From M3007 sp965249785 (GTDB taxonomy: Bacteria > Bacteroidota > Bacteroidia > Chitinophagales > Saprospiraceae), in NCBI GenBank assembly GCA_965249785.1, contig CBDFMU010000055.1:1-64000 (forward strand): 64,000 nucleotides of DNA. Direction: 5' to 3'. The first letter of the stretch is position 1, and every line of letters starts with the position of its first letter. The position numbers were made by a program, and so were the translations under genes. Positions 51,380-60,196 of the stretch are shown here, piece after piece. The notes beneath the pieces are model-generated. The model was not told the DNA's origin. It was given only the letters and a program-made list of their open reading frames with translations, and ran no database searches.

Positions 51380-53233
51380 ATGCGCTACCTAGCCACACCC
51401 GTCTGTTTTCTTATTTTATTGATCCCCAGCCTTTTACCTGCTCAAAATCCCATCAGACCTTCGTCAGCCAACCAAACTGAAACGCTCTATTTTGCCGATA
51501 CGGCCCGGATACGGGAAAAAAATCTGGAAATTGGGGTTTCCTTGGGTCTGGCGCGTTATTTAGGCGACCTCGTGCCTGATCAAAAACCGCTGGATGGCGA
51601 TCTCACTCCGATGGGTGGCATTTTTCTGCGCCGACACTTGAGTCCCAACCTGGCTTTTCGCGCTGGAGTACAGGCTGGCCAACTATCCAGTCCAGACTTG
51701 GCTTATCCGAATCGCGATTTTTCCTTTAAAACCAACGTAATGGAGATGTCGCTGCAAGCAGAATGGGATATTTTTGGAAAACGCCGTTTCCGCCAGGTAG
51801 ATACCGTGGCCTATACGCTGGATCGCTACCAGCAAGTGGCGATGGTCAACGTGTTTCGCCACTGCCTGCTGCCTTATTTGTTCGTGGGCGGCGGGGCTAT
51901 TTCGACCAAAGCGAAGGCTACTTTCAATGATGTTGCCGCAGAAATCCTGCATTTGGAGGAGCAAGTGGCCAAGGACCGACAGACGGGTAGCCAGCGCAAA
52001 ACGAATTTCGGTATGTTGTTTGGCGGAGGGCTTGATTTCGATTTGGGTCGCAACTGGCTATTGGGTGGCACGTTCGGGCTGCACACTTCTTTTTCTGATT
52101 ATCTGGATGGTGTCAGTTTTTCGGGCGGTCCGAAGCACTATGACTGGTACTGGTTTGGCGGGTTGCAAGTCAGTTACCGATTGGGCAAAAAAGACCGCGA
52201 CGGCGACGGTATTTTGGATGCCCAGGATCGTTGCCCCGACGTGCCGGGGTCGGGCCGCTCGCGAGGCTGCCCGGACGCGGATCATGATGGCATCGCTGAT
52301 CGTGACGACGAATGCCCGCATCGTAAAGGCATCATTGCGCTCAGTGGCTGCCCGGTAAAAGACATGGACAACGACAGTGTGCCGGACGTAGATGATCTTT
52401 GTCCAGCAGAGGCTGGGTTAATTTCCCTGCGTGGCTGCCCCGATCTGGATGCGGATGGCGTGGAAGATCGGGCCGATGAATGCCCCAAAGTAGCGGGCCT
52501 GCCGAAATTTCATGGTTGCCCGGACACCGATGGTGATGGCGTAGAAGACCGCCTGGATTCGTGTAATACAATAGCGGGTTTAGCAAAATTTTATGGCTGC
52601 CCGGACACGGATGGCGATGGCCTGGAAGACCGCTACGATGCTTGTCCGAAGGACTCCGGCCTAGTGGAATTTTACAAAGGCTGTCCCGTGCGCGACAGTG
52701 ATGGTGACGGGATAGAAGATAAACTTGATCCTTGCCCGACTATTGCTGGTAAATTGGAACACCACGGCTGCCCTGATACGGATGGCGATGGCGTGGAAGA
52801 CCGTCAGGATATTTGCCCAACGGTGGCTGGGAAAGCAGATAATCGGGGCTGCCCGCCAATTGCCAGGAAAGACCAGCAAAAACTGATTCTGGCTATGAAA
52901 GCGGTAAAATTCAAAACCGGGCAAGCAATTTTAAAGCCCGAATCCAGCAAAGTTTTAACTGATATTGCCAAAATAATGGTCAAATATCCTGGCTACTACC
53001 TGCAAATGGCGGGTCATACCGACAGCCAGGGCGATGACGCTGCTAACTTATTGCTGTCTGAAAAACGTGCTCAGGCGTGTGCCGATTTCCTGACGGAAAA
53101 AGGGGTGGCAAAGGAGCGACTATTAGCGACTGGTTTTGGGGAAACCAAACCGATAGCCAGCAATAAAACGGCTAAGGGGCGCACGTTGAATCGCCGGGTG
53201 GAGTTTGATTTAGTTTTTCCGAAAATTAAGTGA
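51380..53233 (+). CDS. OmpA-family protein with thrombospondin type 3 repeats
   Basis: 617 residues. Signal peptide MRYLATPVCFLILLIPSLLPAQ. The N-terminal half is a small barrel of the DUF6089 type (GVSLGLARYLGDLVPDQKPL). The middle has about eight calcium-binding thrombospondin-3 repeats of the form DTDGDGVEDRxDxCPxxAG. The C-terminal OmpA domain shows VKFKTGQAILKPESSKVLTD, MAGHTDSQGDDAANLLLSEK and NRRVEFDL. It spans the outer membrane, probably with a stiff Ca-loaded stalk in the periplasm. Convergent with the HNH gene, seven bases apart. Confidence 0.92.
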   Translation: MRYLATPVCFLILLIPSLLPAQNPIRPSSANQTETLYFADTARIREKNLEIGVSLGLARYLGDLVPDQKPLDGDLTPMGGIFLRRHLSPNLAFRAGVQAGQLSSPDLAYPNRDFSFKTNVMEMSLQAEWDIFGKRRFRQVDTVAYTLDRYQQVAMVNVFRHCLLPYLFVGGGAISTKAKATFNDVAAEILHLEEQVAKDRQTGSQRKTNFGMLFGGGLDFDLGRNWLLGGTFGLHTSFSDYLDGVSFSGGPKHYDWYWFGGLQVSYRLGKKDRDGDGILDAQDRCPDVPGSGRSRGCPDADHDGIADRDDECPHRKGIIALSGCPVKDMDNDSVPDVDDLCPAEAGLISLRGCPDLDADGVEDRADECPKVAGLPKFHGCPDTDGDGVEDRLDSCNTIAGLAKFYGCPDTDGDGLEDRYDACPKDSGLVEFYKGCPVRDSDGDGIEDKLDPCPTIAGKLEHHGCPDTDGDGVEDRQDICPTVAGKADNRGCPPIARKDQQKLILAMKAVKFKTGQAILKPESSKVLTDIAKIMVKYPGYYLQMAGHTDSQGDDAANLLLSEKRAQACADFLTEKGVAKERLLATGFGETKPIASNKTAKGRTLNRRVEFDLVFPKIK

Positions 53234-53240
53234 ACGCCAA

Positions 53241-53672
53241 CTATATTAAAAGTGGGGGATGCCCACCAAAAAGCAGCAGGGCTTTTCTATACGATACTAA
53301 TTTTTCGCGATTCAATCGCAATGCCACAACCGTACTTCGCCCTGCCGGGGAAAATCCAATAACGAGCGTATAGTCTTCATTCCAAGAGAAATGTTGCGAC
53401 CAAGTATCAATACGGGGATTAAAAAGCGGCACCTGTACTTTTGTAACTGGGTCAAATGCTGATAACTTATTAGATTTCAGCCGATTACATAAAAAGCAGG
53501 CATAGGCGAGGTTGTCAGCGTCATCCGTGCCTCCTAAGTTTATAGGAAGAATGTGATCAAAAGTAAATAAATTGGGAGAATATTTGTCTTGACTTTGGCA
53601 ATACTCACAGCAGTGATTGGCCCGCAGCATTACTGCCTCCCGGATGCTGACTGAATAGGCAACCTTAGGCAT
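53241..53672 (-). CDS. HNH endonuclease
   Basis: 143 residues. The zinc-type HNH core is CCEYCQSQDKYSPNLFTFDH, then LPINLGGTDDADNLAYACFL and CNRLKSNK, with the catalytic His in FDHI and the Cys pairs CxxC. A C-terminal strand region follows (VIGFSPAGRSTVVALRLN). The start codon overlaps the end of the preceding gene by eight bases, so the two are co-translated. The pair may be a nuclease with a dedicated partner. Confidence 0.9.
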   Translation of the reverse strand: MPKVAYSVSIREAVMLRANHCCEYCQSQDKYSPNLFTFDHILPINLGGTDDADNLAYACFLCNRLKSNKLSAFDPVTKVQVPLFNPRIDTWSQHFSWNEDYTLVIGFSPAGRSTVVALRLNREKLVSYRKALLLFGGHPPLLI

Positions 53673-54054
53673 GGGTAATTGGCTTTATCCCTAATTGCGT
53701 CATTAAATCATTCAACGGCATGGAACGCAATTCCGCTAATTTTATCAATAAATGCAAGCGTTTTACGGTATAGTTTTCGTAAGCCACCGCCAATTGAAGT
53801 GATTCAGCGGCTTCTTTTTCGGTCAACTCTGTGGTTTCCATTTTCCAGTCCAAAAACTGCAGTCGTTCCCATTTATGGCTAGCAAAACCCTTATTTAGTT
53901 GTACCAAAAGCTCCGCTTCTTCCTGGGGAACAGAAGGTATGCCACTTCGTTGTACATGCAGAATCGCTATTTTTTTCAAAAGACTTTTAAAGTCTTCTGT
54001 TTCCAAACGGGATGCATTATGAAGTATTTCTGATACGGTGGGTTGTGTATTCAT
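53665..54054 (-). CDS. Helical partner protein of the HNH nuclease
   Basis: 129 residues from the ATG at 54054. All-helical by look, with SEILHNASRLETEDFKSLLK, TEKEAAESLQLAVAYENYTV and RLHLLIKLAELRSMPLNDLM. No known family. The overlap with the HNH gene and the -7 box just upstream make it the first gene of a two-gene unit. It could be an antitoxin or DNA-binding helper; this is inference. Confidence 0.7.
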   Translation of the reverse strand: MNTQPTVSEILHNASRLETEDFKSLLKKIAILHVQRSGIPSVPQEEAELLVQLNKGFASHKWERLQFLDWKMETTELTEKEAAESLQLAVAYENYTVKRLHLLIKLAELRSMPLNDLMTQLGIKPITHA

Positions 54055-54060
54055 GGCACA

Positions 54061-54068
54061 CAAATTTA
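54061..54068 (-). promoter_or_regulatory. -7 box before the HNH pair
   Basis: TAAATTTG on the minus strand matches TAnnTTTG and ends six bases before the ATG, again implying an almost leaderless message. Confidence 0.45.
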
Positions 54069-54142
54069 AGCCAAAAAACAAATTTTAAAAAATCGTCGAC
54101 TACAGGCACACATATTACCTACCAGAAGATCAACTTTTGCTT

Positions 54143-54658
54143 TCAAAAGCCTATTTTTCGTTTCCCTTCTATCTTGTCTTTTTTCAGATCGGCCATGCGG
54201 ATGGCAGTAACGGCAGCCTCCACGCCTTTGTTTCCATGGATACCCCCGGCACGTTCCAGTGCTTGTTGCTGATCGTTGGGGGTGAGCAGCCCAAAAATAA
54301 ATGGCCGTCCGGAAGCGATGCTCATATTCATCAGCCCATTGGCTACGGCCTGATTAATGTACTCATGGTGGTTCGTTTCGCCGCGAATAACGCAACCGAG
54401 GCAGATCACTGCGTCCGGGCTGTGACGGCTGCTCAATAGCCGCGCACCCGTGGGCAGCTCGAATGCGCCCGGCACTTGTAACGTATGGATTTTTTCCGGC
54501 ACTACGCCATGTTTGATCAGCGTGTCGTAACAGCCTTCGTATAAAGCATGGGTAATAACGGCATTCCATTCCGATACTACAATACCAAAGCTCATTGCCT
54601 CGGCATTTGGAACACTGCTTTCATCGTATTCGGAAAGATTTTTGAGCGCACTGGCCAT
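54143..54658 (-). CDS. ribH: 6,7-dimethyl-8-ribityllumazine synthase
   Basis: 171 residues. It joins the pyrimidine and dihydroxybutanone phosphate precursors in riboflavin synthesis. Signatures: FGIVVSEWNAVITHALYEG, VPGAFELPTGARLL, AVICLGCVIRGETNHHEYI with the catalytic His, and GLLTPNDQQQALERAGG. No other rib gene is adjacent. Confidence 0.97.
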   Translation of the reverse strand: MASALKNLSEYDESSVPNAEAMSFGIVVSEWNAVITHALYEGCYDTLIKHGVVPEKIHTLQVPGAFELPTGARLLSSRHSPDAVICLGCVIRGETNHHEYINQAVANGLMNMSIASGRPFIFGLLTPNDQQQALERAGGIHGNKGVEAAVTAIRMADLKKDKIEGKRKIGF

Positions 54659-54725
54659 GTTGGTGGATTAGTTATTGGTTAATAGTAGGCGTTGAGAGGT
54701 GGAGAACCCTCCATTTTCACTACAA

Positions 54726-55550
54726 CTACTTCTTTGTTATTGTTTTACGCAAGAAACGATAAGCCAGCCCGGTGGTTTTATAGCCGCCTTTTTCATTAGG
54801 AGTGCTGTCGGCGATATTCATGATGGATAGTGTATCATTCTGGCCACTATATTTGAAGCCGAAGGATTTTTCGGAGCCTTCTTTTTTGGAATTTTTAAGC
54901 GTGATGATATCCATTTCGTTGCCCATGAAAAAGCAATCGCCGCCAATGCACACGCTATAATGGTCATACTCCGGCCATCCCTGAATATTACCTTCGGGTG
55001 AAAAATCTACTTTTTGAGTGGCACCTTTGGCCGTTATGGGCGAAAAAACACCTTTAAAAAGGTGATTATTAACGGCCATTGTAAAAGCCAGATGCCCATC
55101 CAGACTGCTGACACTTGATTTCAAAAACTTATCTATTTGCGTTTTTTGTCCGCTGACCCCGTCGAACATAGTGAAGTACTTGTTGCTCTGCGAATCATAA
55201 ATCAGAAAGATGGATTTCCCCTGTTTGGCCCCGATCAGTTCCACAGTATCCTCCGTGATCTTAATTGGCAGCGTCCAGTCTTCCATTCCATTATAACAGT
55301 GCACACTGTCCAGCTTGGCCGGATTAAAAACCAGTGCCAGGGCAAATGGGCGATGCGCACTCGCTTCTGCTTGCAGAATGGAACCATATTGAGCAACACG
55401 AGCGCAGAAATCTATCGCGATCCAAGGACCGCCCAGACTATTCGTGTTAGCCGCCAGGGTAGGAGGCGCGGTGGTATTGGCGTTGGGGTCATGTTTGCAG
55501 GCAACGAGGCTAAGCAGAAGGGCGAAAGGCAGGAGAAATCGAGTGTACAT
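54726..55550 (-). CDS. Lipoprotein of unknown function
   Basis: 274 residues from the ATG at 55550; the frame is open to 55619. Lipoprotein signal MYTRFLLPFALLLSLVAC with lipobox LVAC at residue 18. The rest is strand-rich and soluble (SIFLIYDSQSNKYFTMFDGV, YSVCIGGDCFFMGNEMDIIT). No domain recognised. A GTTGAG repeat lies upstream and a shorter one downstream. Confidence 0.75.
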   Translation of the reverse strand: MYTRFLLPFALLLSLVACKHDPNANTTAPPTLAANTNSLGGPWIAIDFCARVAQYGSILQAEASAHRPFALALVFNPAKLDSVHCYNGMEDWTLPIKITEDTVELIGAKQGKSIFLIYDSQSNKYFTMFDGVSGQKTQIDKFLKSSVSSLDGHLAFTMAVNNHLFKGVFSPITAKGATQKVDFSPEGNIQGWPEYDHYSVCIGGDCFFMGNEMDIITLKNSKKEGSEKSFGFKYSGQNDTLSIMNIADSTPNEKGGYKTTGLAYRFLRKTITKK

Positions 55551-55628
55551 TGTGGACAATATAAAGTTCAAGATCAAGTGAGGGTTTGACGGGGGATTAA
55601 TTCGGTGGAGTAAATACATTGTATAGTA

Positions 55629-55665
55629 GGTGTTGAGAGATGGAGAATGTTGAGGCTGTTGAGAT
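55629..55665. repeat. GTTGAG repeat, single-arm copy
   Basis: GTTGAGAGATGGAGAATGTT followed by GAGGCTGTTGAGA, upstream of the lipoprotein gene. Lacks the complementary half seen at the larger blocks. Confidence 0.6.
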
Positions 55666-55799
55666 ATTTTATAGTCAGCACTTCACATTTTACTTTTGAG
55701 GATTCGATCAAATACCTGATTATCAAGTGTTTCAATCGAATACTCAAATACTCGCATCCTCAAGCATTTTAATTTACAATGTAGTAAAGCACTTACCGT

Positions 55800-56714
55800 T
55801 TATTTCAAATATTTTAATTTTACAAAGAACTTGGGGTCTTTCGCGCCAATTTTACGAGCCGCTTCGGGAGAAAGCACTACCTCGATATTGGCTTTATAAC
55901 CCGCCGGAATTCGCCCGATCACTTTGGCGTACACCGTCGCATCGTACATCGGATTGGTGACGGCAATGATGGTGCCAACCGCCGCCTCCCGATGCAGCGC
56001 GTAGAGGTCGCCTTTTTCTTTGCTGTCTTTTTGCCAAAAACAAACGCCCTGCGAATCCACTTCCTTACGCTTTTTCTTATCGTCCGTATAACGCTCTTTT
56101 AAAGCATTGGAGAGCGAATACTTGTGTACTGGCCGCCAGCTCACCGGAATCCCAGTAGTAGGCAACCAGCCGACCAAAAGCAATTGACCAGGATGTATAT
56201 TATTGTCTTTCAATTTATTATGCTTCAATACACTGTCCACCGGCATTTCAAAATAACGCTTGCTGATCTGAAACAGGTTGTCCCGATCCTGCACCACGTA
56301 ATAGATCGGTGTACAGGATTTGGGCGTGTATTTTTCGTTTTTAAAACGGATAATGGCCCGATTAGGCACCGGAATCACCACGCGCGAGCCAATACGCAGC
56401 GTCGGGTCGGTGCCAAAATCAGGGTTACTATCATAGAGTTCCCCCAGCGTCAGTCCATAAAATCTGGTCAGTGCATACAGCGTTTGGCCAGCTTTGACCG
56501 GATGGCCAAGAAATTTCTTGCCATCTTTCACCGTCAGCATCAAGGAATCTTTGGGCGTTAATAGCAGCAGCGGCTTTTCTTCGGAAGCCGTTTGCGTTTG
56601 CTCCGTCCGATGCTTGCTCAACAGCACCAGCGGTGGTTTGGCGTCGCTTTGGGCAGCCACATGAACCGACCCAAAAAATGAAACCAGGATGAAAGAGAAC
56701 AGGATTAAGCGCAT
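55800..56714 (-). CDS. LysM protein with C-terminal double-psi barrel-like domain
   Basis: 304 residues from the ATG at 56714. Signal peptide MRLILFSFILVSFFGSVHVAAQ. Two LysM repeats bind peptidoglycan: HPVKAGQTLYALTRFYGLTL and YYVVQDRDNLFQISKRYFEM. The C-terminal part (AVGTIIAVTNPMYDATVYAK, IEVVLSPEAARKIGAKDPKF) resembles an RlpA-type barrel. It probably acts on or binds the cell wall. It is divergent from kdsB, with a -7 box (TACTTTTG) at 56751-56744. Confidence 0.85.
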   Translation of the reverse strand: MRLILFSFILVSFFGSVHVAAQSDAKPPLVLLSKHRTEQTQTASEEKPLLLLTPKDSLMLTVKDGKKFLGHPVKAGQTLYALTRFYGLTLGELYDSNPDFGTDPTLRIGSRVVIPVPNRAIIRFKNEKYTPKSCTPIYYVVQDRDNLFQISKRYFEMPVDSVLKHNKLKDNNIHPGQLLLVGWLPTTGIPVSWRPVHKYSLSNALKERYTDDKKKRKEVDSQGVCFWQKDSKEKGDLYALHREAAVGTIIAVTNPMYDATVYAKVIGRIPAGYKANIEVVLSPEAARKIGAKDPKFFVKLKYLK

Positions 56715-56743
56715 AGTCTGGGTTTTTGTGAATCTTTCGGCCG

Positions 56744-56751
56744 CAAAAGTA
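56744..56751 (-). promoter_or_regulatory. -7 box of the LysM gene
   Basis: TACTTTTG on the minus strand, 29 bases before the ATG. Confidence 0.5.
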
Positions 56752-56823
56752 GACAGCCCCAACCATTTTGAATCATTCAAAAGGGTTAAAATACTCCTAA
56801 TCACGCCTTTCACTTTGTTTCTC

Positions 56824-57555
56824 ATGATCCTGGCCGTTATTCCCGCTCGTTACGCGTCTACTCGTTTTCCTGGCAAACCCCTGGTGCTGATCGAGGGCAA
56901 AACCATGATCCAGCGGGTGTGGGAACAAGTGGCGCAGAGCAGCCGTGTAACGGAGGCCGTGGTGGCTACCGACGACGAGCGCATTGCGGCGCACGTGGAG
57001 GCGTTTGGCGGACGAGTGATGCGTACCCGCAGCGACCATCCGAGTGGCACCGACCGTTGTGCAGAAGTGGCGCAATTGTTTCCAAAGGCCGATTTCGTAC
57101 TCAATATTCAGGGCGACGAGCCTTTTGTACAGCCCCAACAGATTGATTTACTGACAGATACGCTTTGTGAAGATGCCGCTTTTTCCATCGCTACGTTGGC
57201 TAAACGCATCGAACAGCCGGAAGCACTATTCAACACCAACATCGTCAAAGTGGTGTTTGCGGAGAATGGCCGGGCGCTTTATTTCAGTCGGCATCCTATT
57301 CCGTTTTTGCGCGGACAGGAGCCGGAAAATTGGCTGACGCAATATAATTTTTTCAAACATATTGGCTTGTACGGTTTTCGGCGGGAAACGTTGCTGCAAA
57401 TCGCCGGACTATCCCCTACCCCGCTGGAACGCGCCGAATCGCTGGAACAACTGCGCTGGCTGGAAAATGGCCTCGCCATTCGGGTGGGACAAACGGATTT
57501 GGAAACCATCGGCATTGATTTACCGGAGGATTTATTAAAAATCGGTAAAAGTTGA
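56824..57555 (+). CDS. kdsB: CMP-KDO synthetase
   Basis: 243 residues from the ATG at 56824; the upstream frame overlaps the divergent LysM promoter and is rejected. It activates 3-deoxy-manno-octulosonate with CTP for lipopolysaccharide core synthesis. Signatures: ILAVIPARYASTRFPGKPL, VVATDDERIAAHVEAFGG, RSDHPSGTDRCAEVA, VLNIQGDEPFV and YFSRHPIPF. Cytosolic. Confidence 0.96.
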   Translation: MILAVIPARYASTRFPGKPLVLIEGKTMIQRVWEQVAQSSRVTEAVVATDDERIAAHVEAFGGRVMRTRSDHPSGTDRCAEVAQLFPKADFVLNIQGDEPFVQPQQIDLLTDTLCEDAAFSIATLAKRIEQPEALFNTNIVKVVFAENGRALYFSRHPIPFLRGQEPENWLTQYNFFKHIGLYGFRRETLLQIAGLSPTPLERAESLEQLRWLENGLAIRVGQTDLETIGIDLPEDLLKIGKS

Positions 57556-57623
57556 AGGTCAGCCTATTATGAATTAATGCTGTTCAAAAAGTTGCTCTAT
57601 GTAGCCAATATATTATCAATAAA

Positions 57624-58583
57624 TTAACTATTCAACTCATTAATAATCAGCTGTTCAAACTCTCCAATTTGACTACTCACCACAGTGGGCAAAGCTTTGG
57701 CATTGCGGCCAATCACGGGTCGAAAGCGGGCATTCCAGGCCACCTCTTCGGCCACGTAAGAGCGCCGCGAGTGCAGGATCTGTTGGTTCGTTTCGTCGGT
57801 GCCTCTTATCAGGATCATAAATTCCGCTTTGGATTCCTGTAAATCTTTGTCCGTAAAGCCATACATCGGGCTTTTGTCATTGAGCGCATGAACGACGGTC
57901 CAGGAAAGTGGGAAAAAAGAAATTTTGTCCACCTCCAGTTCCAGCGGAAAAAAACGGCGAATCAAGCGACCATCATCGTCGGGCTGATTGAGGGCAATAA
58001 TCATCTTGACTTCGGTCTCGAGCAGTTCACTTTTTCGCGCATTGGCGATGCGAAACATGAGGGCCTGACCGTCTTTATAGGGCGACACCAGCAACTTTTC
58101 GCTAAAAACTATTTTGGCCAATGGTCGGGAAAAACGGCCATACAATATTCCGGAAATGAGCGCGAAGGCCAGCAAACCAGTGAACGACTCAATCGCAGCC
58201 AGTATATTGGCAGACAGACCCACCGGATTGATCCGGCCATATCCAACTGTGGTCAAAGTCTGCGTACTAAAAAAATAGGCTTCTGTGAAATCGTGTAGAA
58301 AACTGTCCTGCACAATGCCCTGCAAATGAGTAATACCCGTAACACAATAGAGCAGCGCAAAAATGGCATTGAGCAGCAGATAAGCAGCAAAAACCAGCAG
58401 GAAAAAACGCCTCCAGCTCATCCGGATCAGATGATAATAAAGGTTATCTCCGGGTTTCATACTTTGGCGGCTCGCATTGAACGAACCATCCGTATTCATC
58501 ATCCGACCTTCGGTGGTGATGTTTTTGCCGAAGCCTAATTCCAGGTCTTTAGTTCGGTTAGATATGTAGCGTAGTAGAGCCAT
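57624..58583 (-). CDS. Inward-rectifier potassium channel (KirBac type)
   Basis: 319 residues. Two membrane helices flank the pore helix and the selectivity filter TVGYG (residues 112-116, in STQTLTTVGYGRINP). The C-terminal immunoglobulin-like cytoplasmic domain follows (ALMFRIANARKSELLETEVK, FPLSWTVVHALNDKSPMYGF). The slide-helix region before the first span has YYHLIRMSWRRFF. It conducts K+ across the inner membrane. Confidence 0.93.
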   Translation of the reverse strand: MALLRYISNRTKDLELGFGKNITTEGRMMNTDGSFNASRQSMKPGDNLYYHLIRMSWRRFFLLVFAAYLLLNAIFALLYCVTGITHLQGIVQDSFLHDFTEAYFFSTQTLTTVGYGRINPVGLSANILAAIESFTGLLAFALISGILYGRFSRPLAKIVFSEKLLVSPYKDGQALMFRIANARKSELLETEVKMIIALNQPDDDGRLIRRFFPLELEVDKISFFPLSWTVVHALNDKSPMYGFTDKDLQESKAEFMILIRGTDETNQQILHSRRSYVAEEVAWNARFRPVIGRNAKALPTVVSSQIGEFEQLIINELNS

Positions 58584-58760
58584 TATTTTGGGTAAAAATC
58601 GTTTTTTTATTAAAAAATATGGGTAAAAACCCGCAAATCGCCAAACAAAAGGCTCGTTTAAAAGTTGTAATACCCAACTGGCGCAACCTGCTGCTTTCTG
58701 CCAGTCCTCCCACCTTCCCTACGCACTTTTCTTTCCTGACCAGCGCATAAACCGCCCTAT

Positions 58761-60182
58761 ATGAAACGCCGCGCGATTGTTTGGTTTCGCCAAGACTTAC
58801 GCCTGCACGATAATGAAGCACTCAGCACTGCATTGCGCATGGCTGAAGAGGTCATTCCGGTCTACATTTTTGATGAACGCATCTTTCGGGGCGAGACGCG
58901 TTTCGGGTTTCCAAAAACGGGCAAATTCCGGGCGCAATTCATCCTCGAAAGCGTAGCCGATCTACGACACCGGCTGCGGGCACTAGGCAGCGAACTGATT
59001 ATTCGCGTGGGCTTGCCGGAGCAGATTCTGACCGATATGTGTACCCAGCTAAAAGCTTCCTGGGTGCTCTGCAATCGCGAACGCACCCAGGAGGAAGTAT
59101 TGGTGCAGGATGCGCTGGAACGAAAACTCTGGAGCATTGGCGCGGAGCTGCTTTACACGCGCGGCAAAATGCTCTATCACACCCAGGATTTGCCGGTGCC
59201 TGTACACCATACTCCGGATATTTTTGTGCAATTTCGTAAGGACAACGAACAAATAACGCCCATCCGTCCGCCGCTGCCAACGCCCGCGACGCTGCCTCCG
59301 GTCCCTGATATTGATCCCGGCGACTTACCGAAGTTGACTGACTTTGGCCATCCCGTCAGCGAGCCAGACCCACGGGCAGTGCTGGATTTTCAGGGCGGCG
59401 AAACCGCTGGTTTGGCTCGTTTGCACTATTATCTCTGGGAAACTGACCTGGTAAAAACTTATAAAGAAACGCGCAATGGCTTAGTGGGAGGCGATTATTC
59501 TTCCAAGTTTTCGGTGTGGTTGTCACAAGGTTGTTTGTCGCCAAAACTCATCTACCAGGAGCTGAAAAGGTACGAACAGGAGCGTGGTGCCAACGAGAGT
59601 ACGTACTGGGTTTTCTTTGAATTGCTCTGGCGCGATTTCTTCCGGCTGATGGGCAAAAAGCACGGCAATCGCATTTTTCTGCGCGGCGGCATTCAGGATA
59701 AACCTATGAAACACTTGAAAAATAATTATGAACTCTTTAATGCCTGGGCACAGGGCAAAACTGGCGTTCCTTTCGTGGATGCCAATATGCGCGAGATGAA
59801 TGCTACCGGGTTTATGAGCAATCGGGGCCGCCAAAACACCTCTTCTTTTTTGGTAAAAGACTTGAAAGTGAACTGGCAAATGGGCGCGGAATATTTTGAA
59901 AGTCAGTTAATTGACTATGATCCTTGTAGTAACTGGTGCAACTGGAATTATGTGGCGGGCGTGGGCAGCGATCCGCGTGAAGACCGTTATTTCAACATCC
60001 TGACCCAGGCCAAAAACTATGATCCGCAGGGAGATTACGTCCGTCTTTGGTGTCCCGAACTGCAAAATGTACCGCCCGAAAAGGTTCATCGGCCCGACCT
60101 GCTTACGCCTGCCGACCGCACGGCTTATCATATGAATGGCTATCCGAAGTCTATTGTGCGGATGGAAAAGTGGGCGAGCTGA
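58761..60182 (+). CDS. DASH-type cryptochrome
   Basis: 473 residues. The photolyase N-terminal domain begins AIVWFRQDLRLHDNEAL. The FAD-binding domain has GGDYSSKFSVWLSQGCLSPK, STYWVFFELLWRDFFRLMGK, GVPFVDANMREMNATGFMSN and YDPCSNWCNWNYVAGVGSDP, with the DASH-specific order NRGRQNTSSFLVKDL. These proteins repair cyclobutane dimers in single-stranded DNA or act as light sensors. It lies 14 bases before the end of the convergent T9SS gene. Confidence 0.95.
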   Translation: MKRRAIVWFRQDLRLHDNEALSTALRMAEEVIPVYIFDERIFRGETRFGFPKTGKFRAQFILESVADLRHRLRALGSELIIRVGLPEQILTDMCTQLKASWVLCNRERTQEEVLVQDALERKLWSIGAELLYTRGKMLYHTQDLPVPVHHTPDIFVQFRKDNEQITPIRPPLPTPATLPPVPDIDPGDLPKLTDFGHPVSEPDPRAVLDFQGGETAGLARLHYYLWETDLVKTYKETRNGLVGGDYSSKFSVWLSQGCLSPKLIYQELKRYEQERGANESTYWVFFELLWRDFFRLMGKKHGNRIFLRGGIQDKPMKHLKNNYELFNAWAQGKTGVPFVDANMREMNATGFMSNRGRQNTSSFLVKDLKVNWQMGAEYFESQLIDYDPCSNWCNWNYVAGVGSDPREDRYFNILTQAKNYDPQGDYVRLWCPELQNVPPEKVHRPDLLTPADRTAYHMNGYPKSIVRMEKWAS

Positions 60183-60196
60183 GGGGAAAAGGGATT

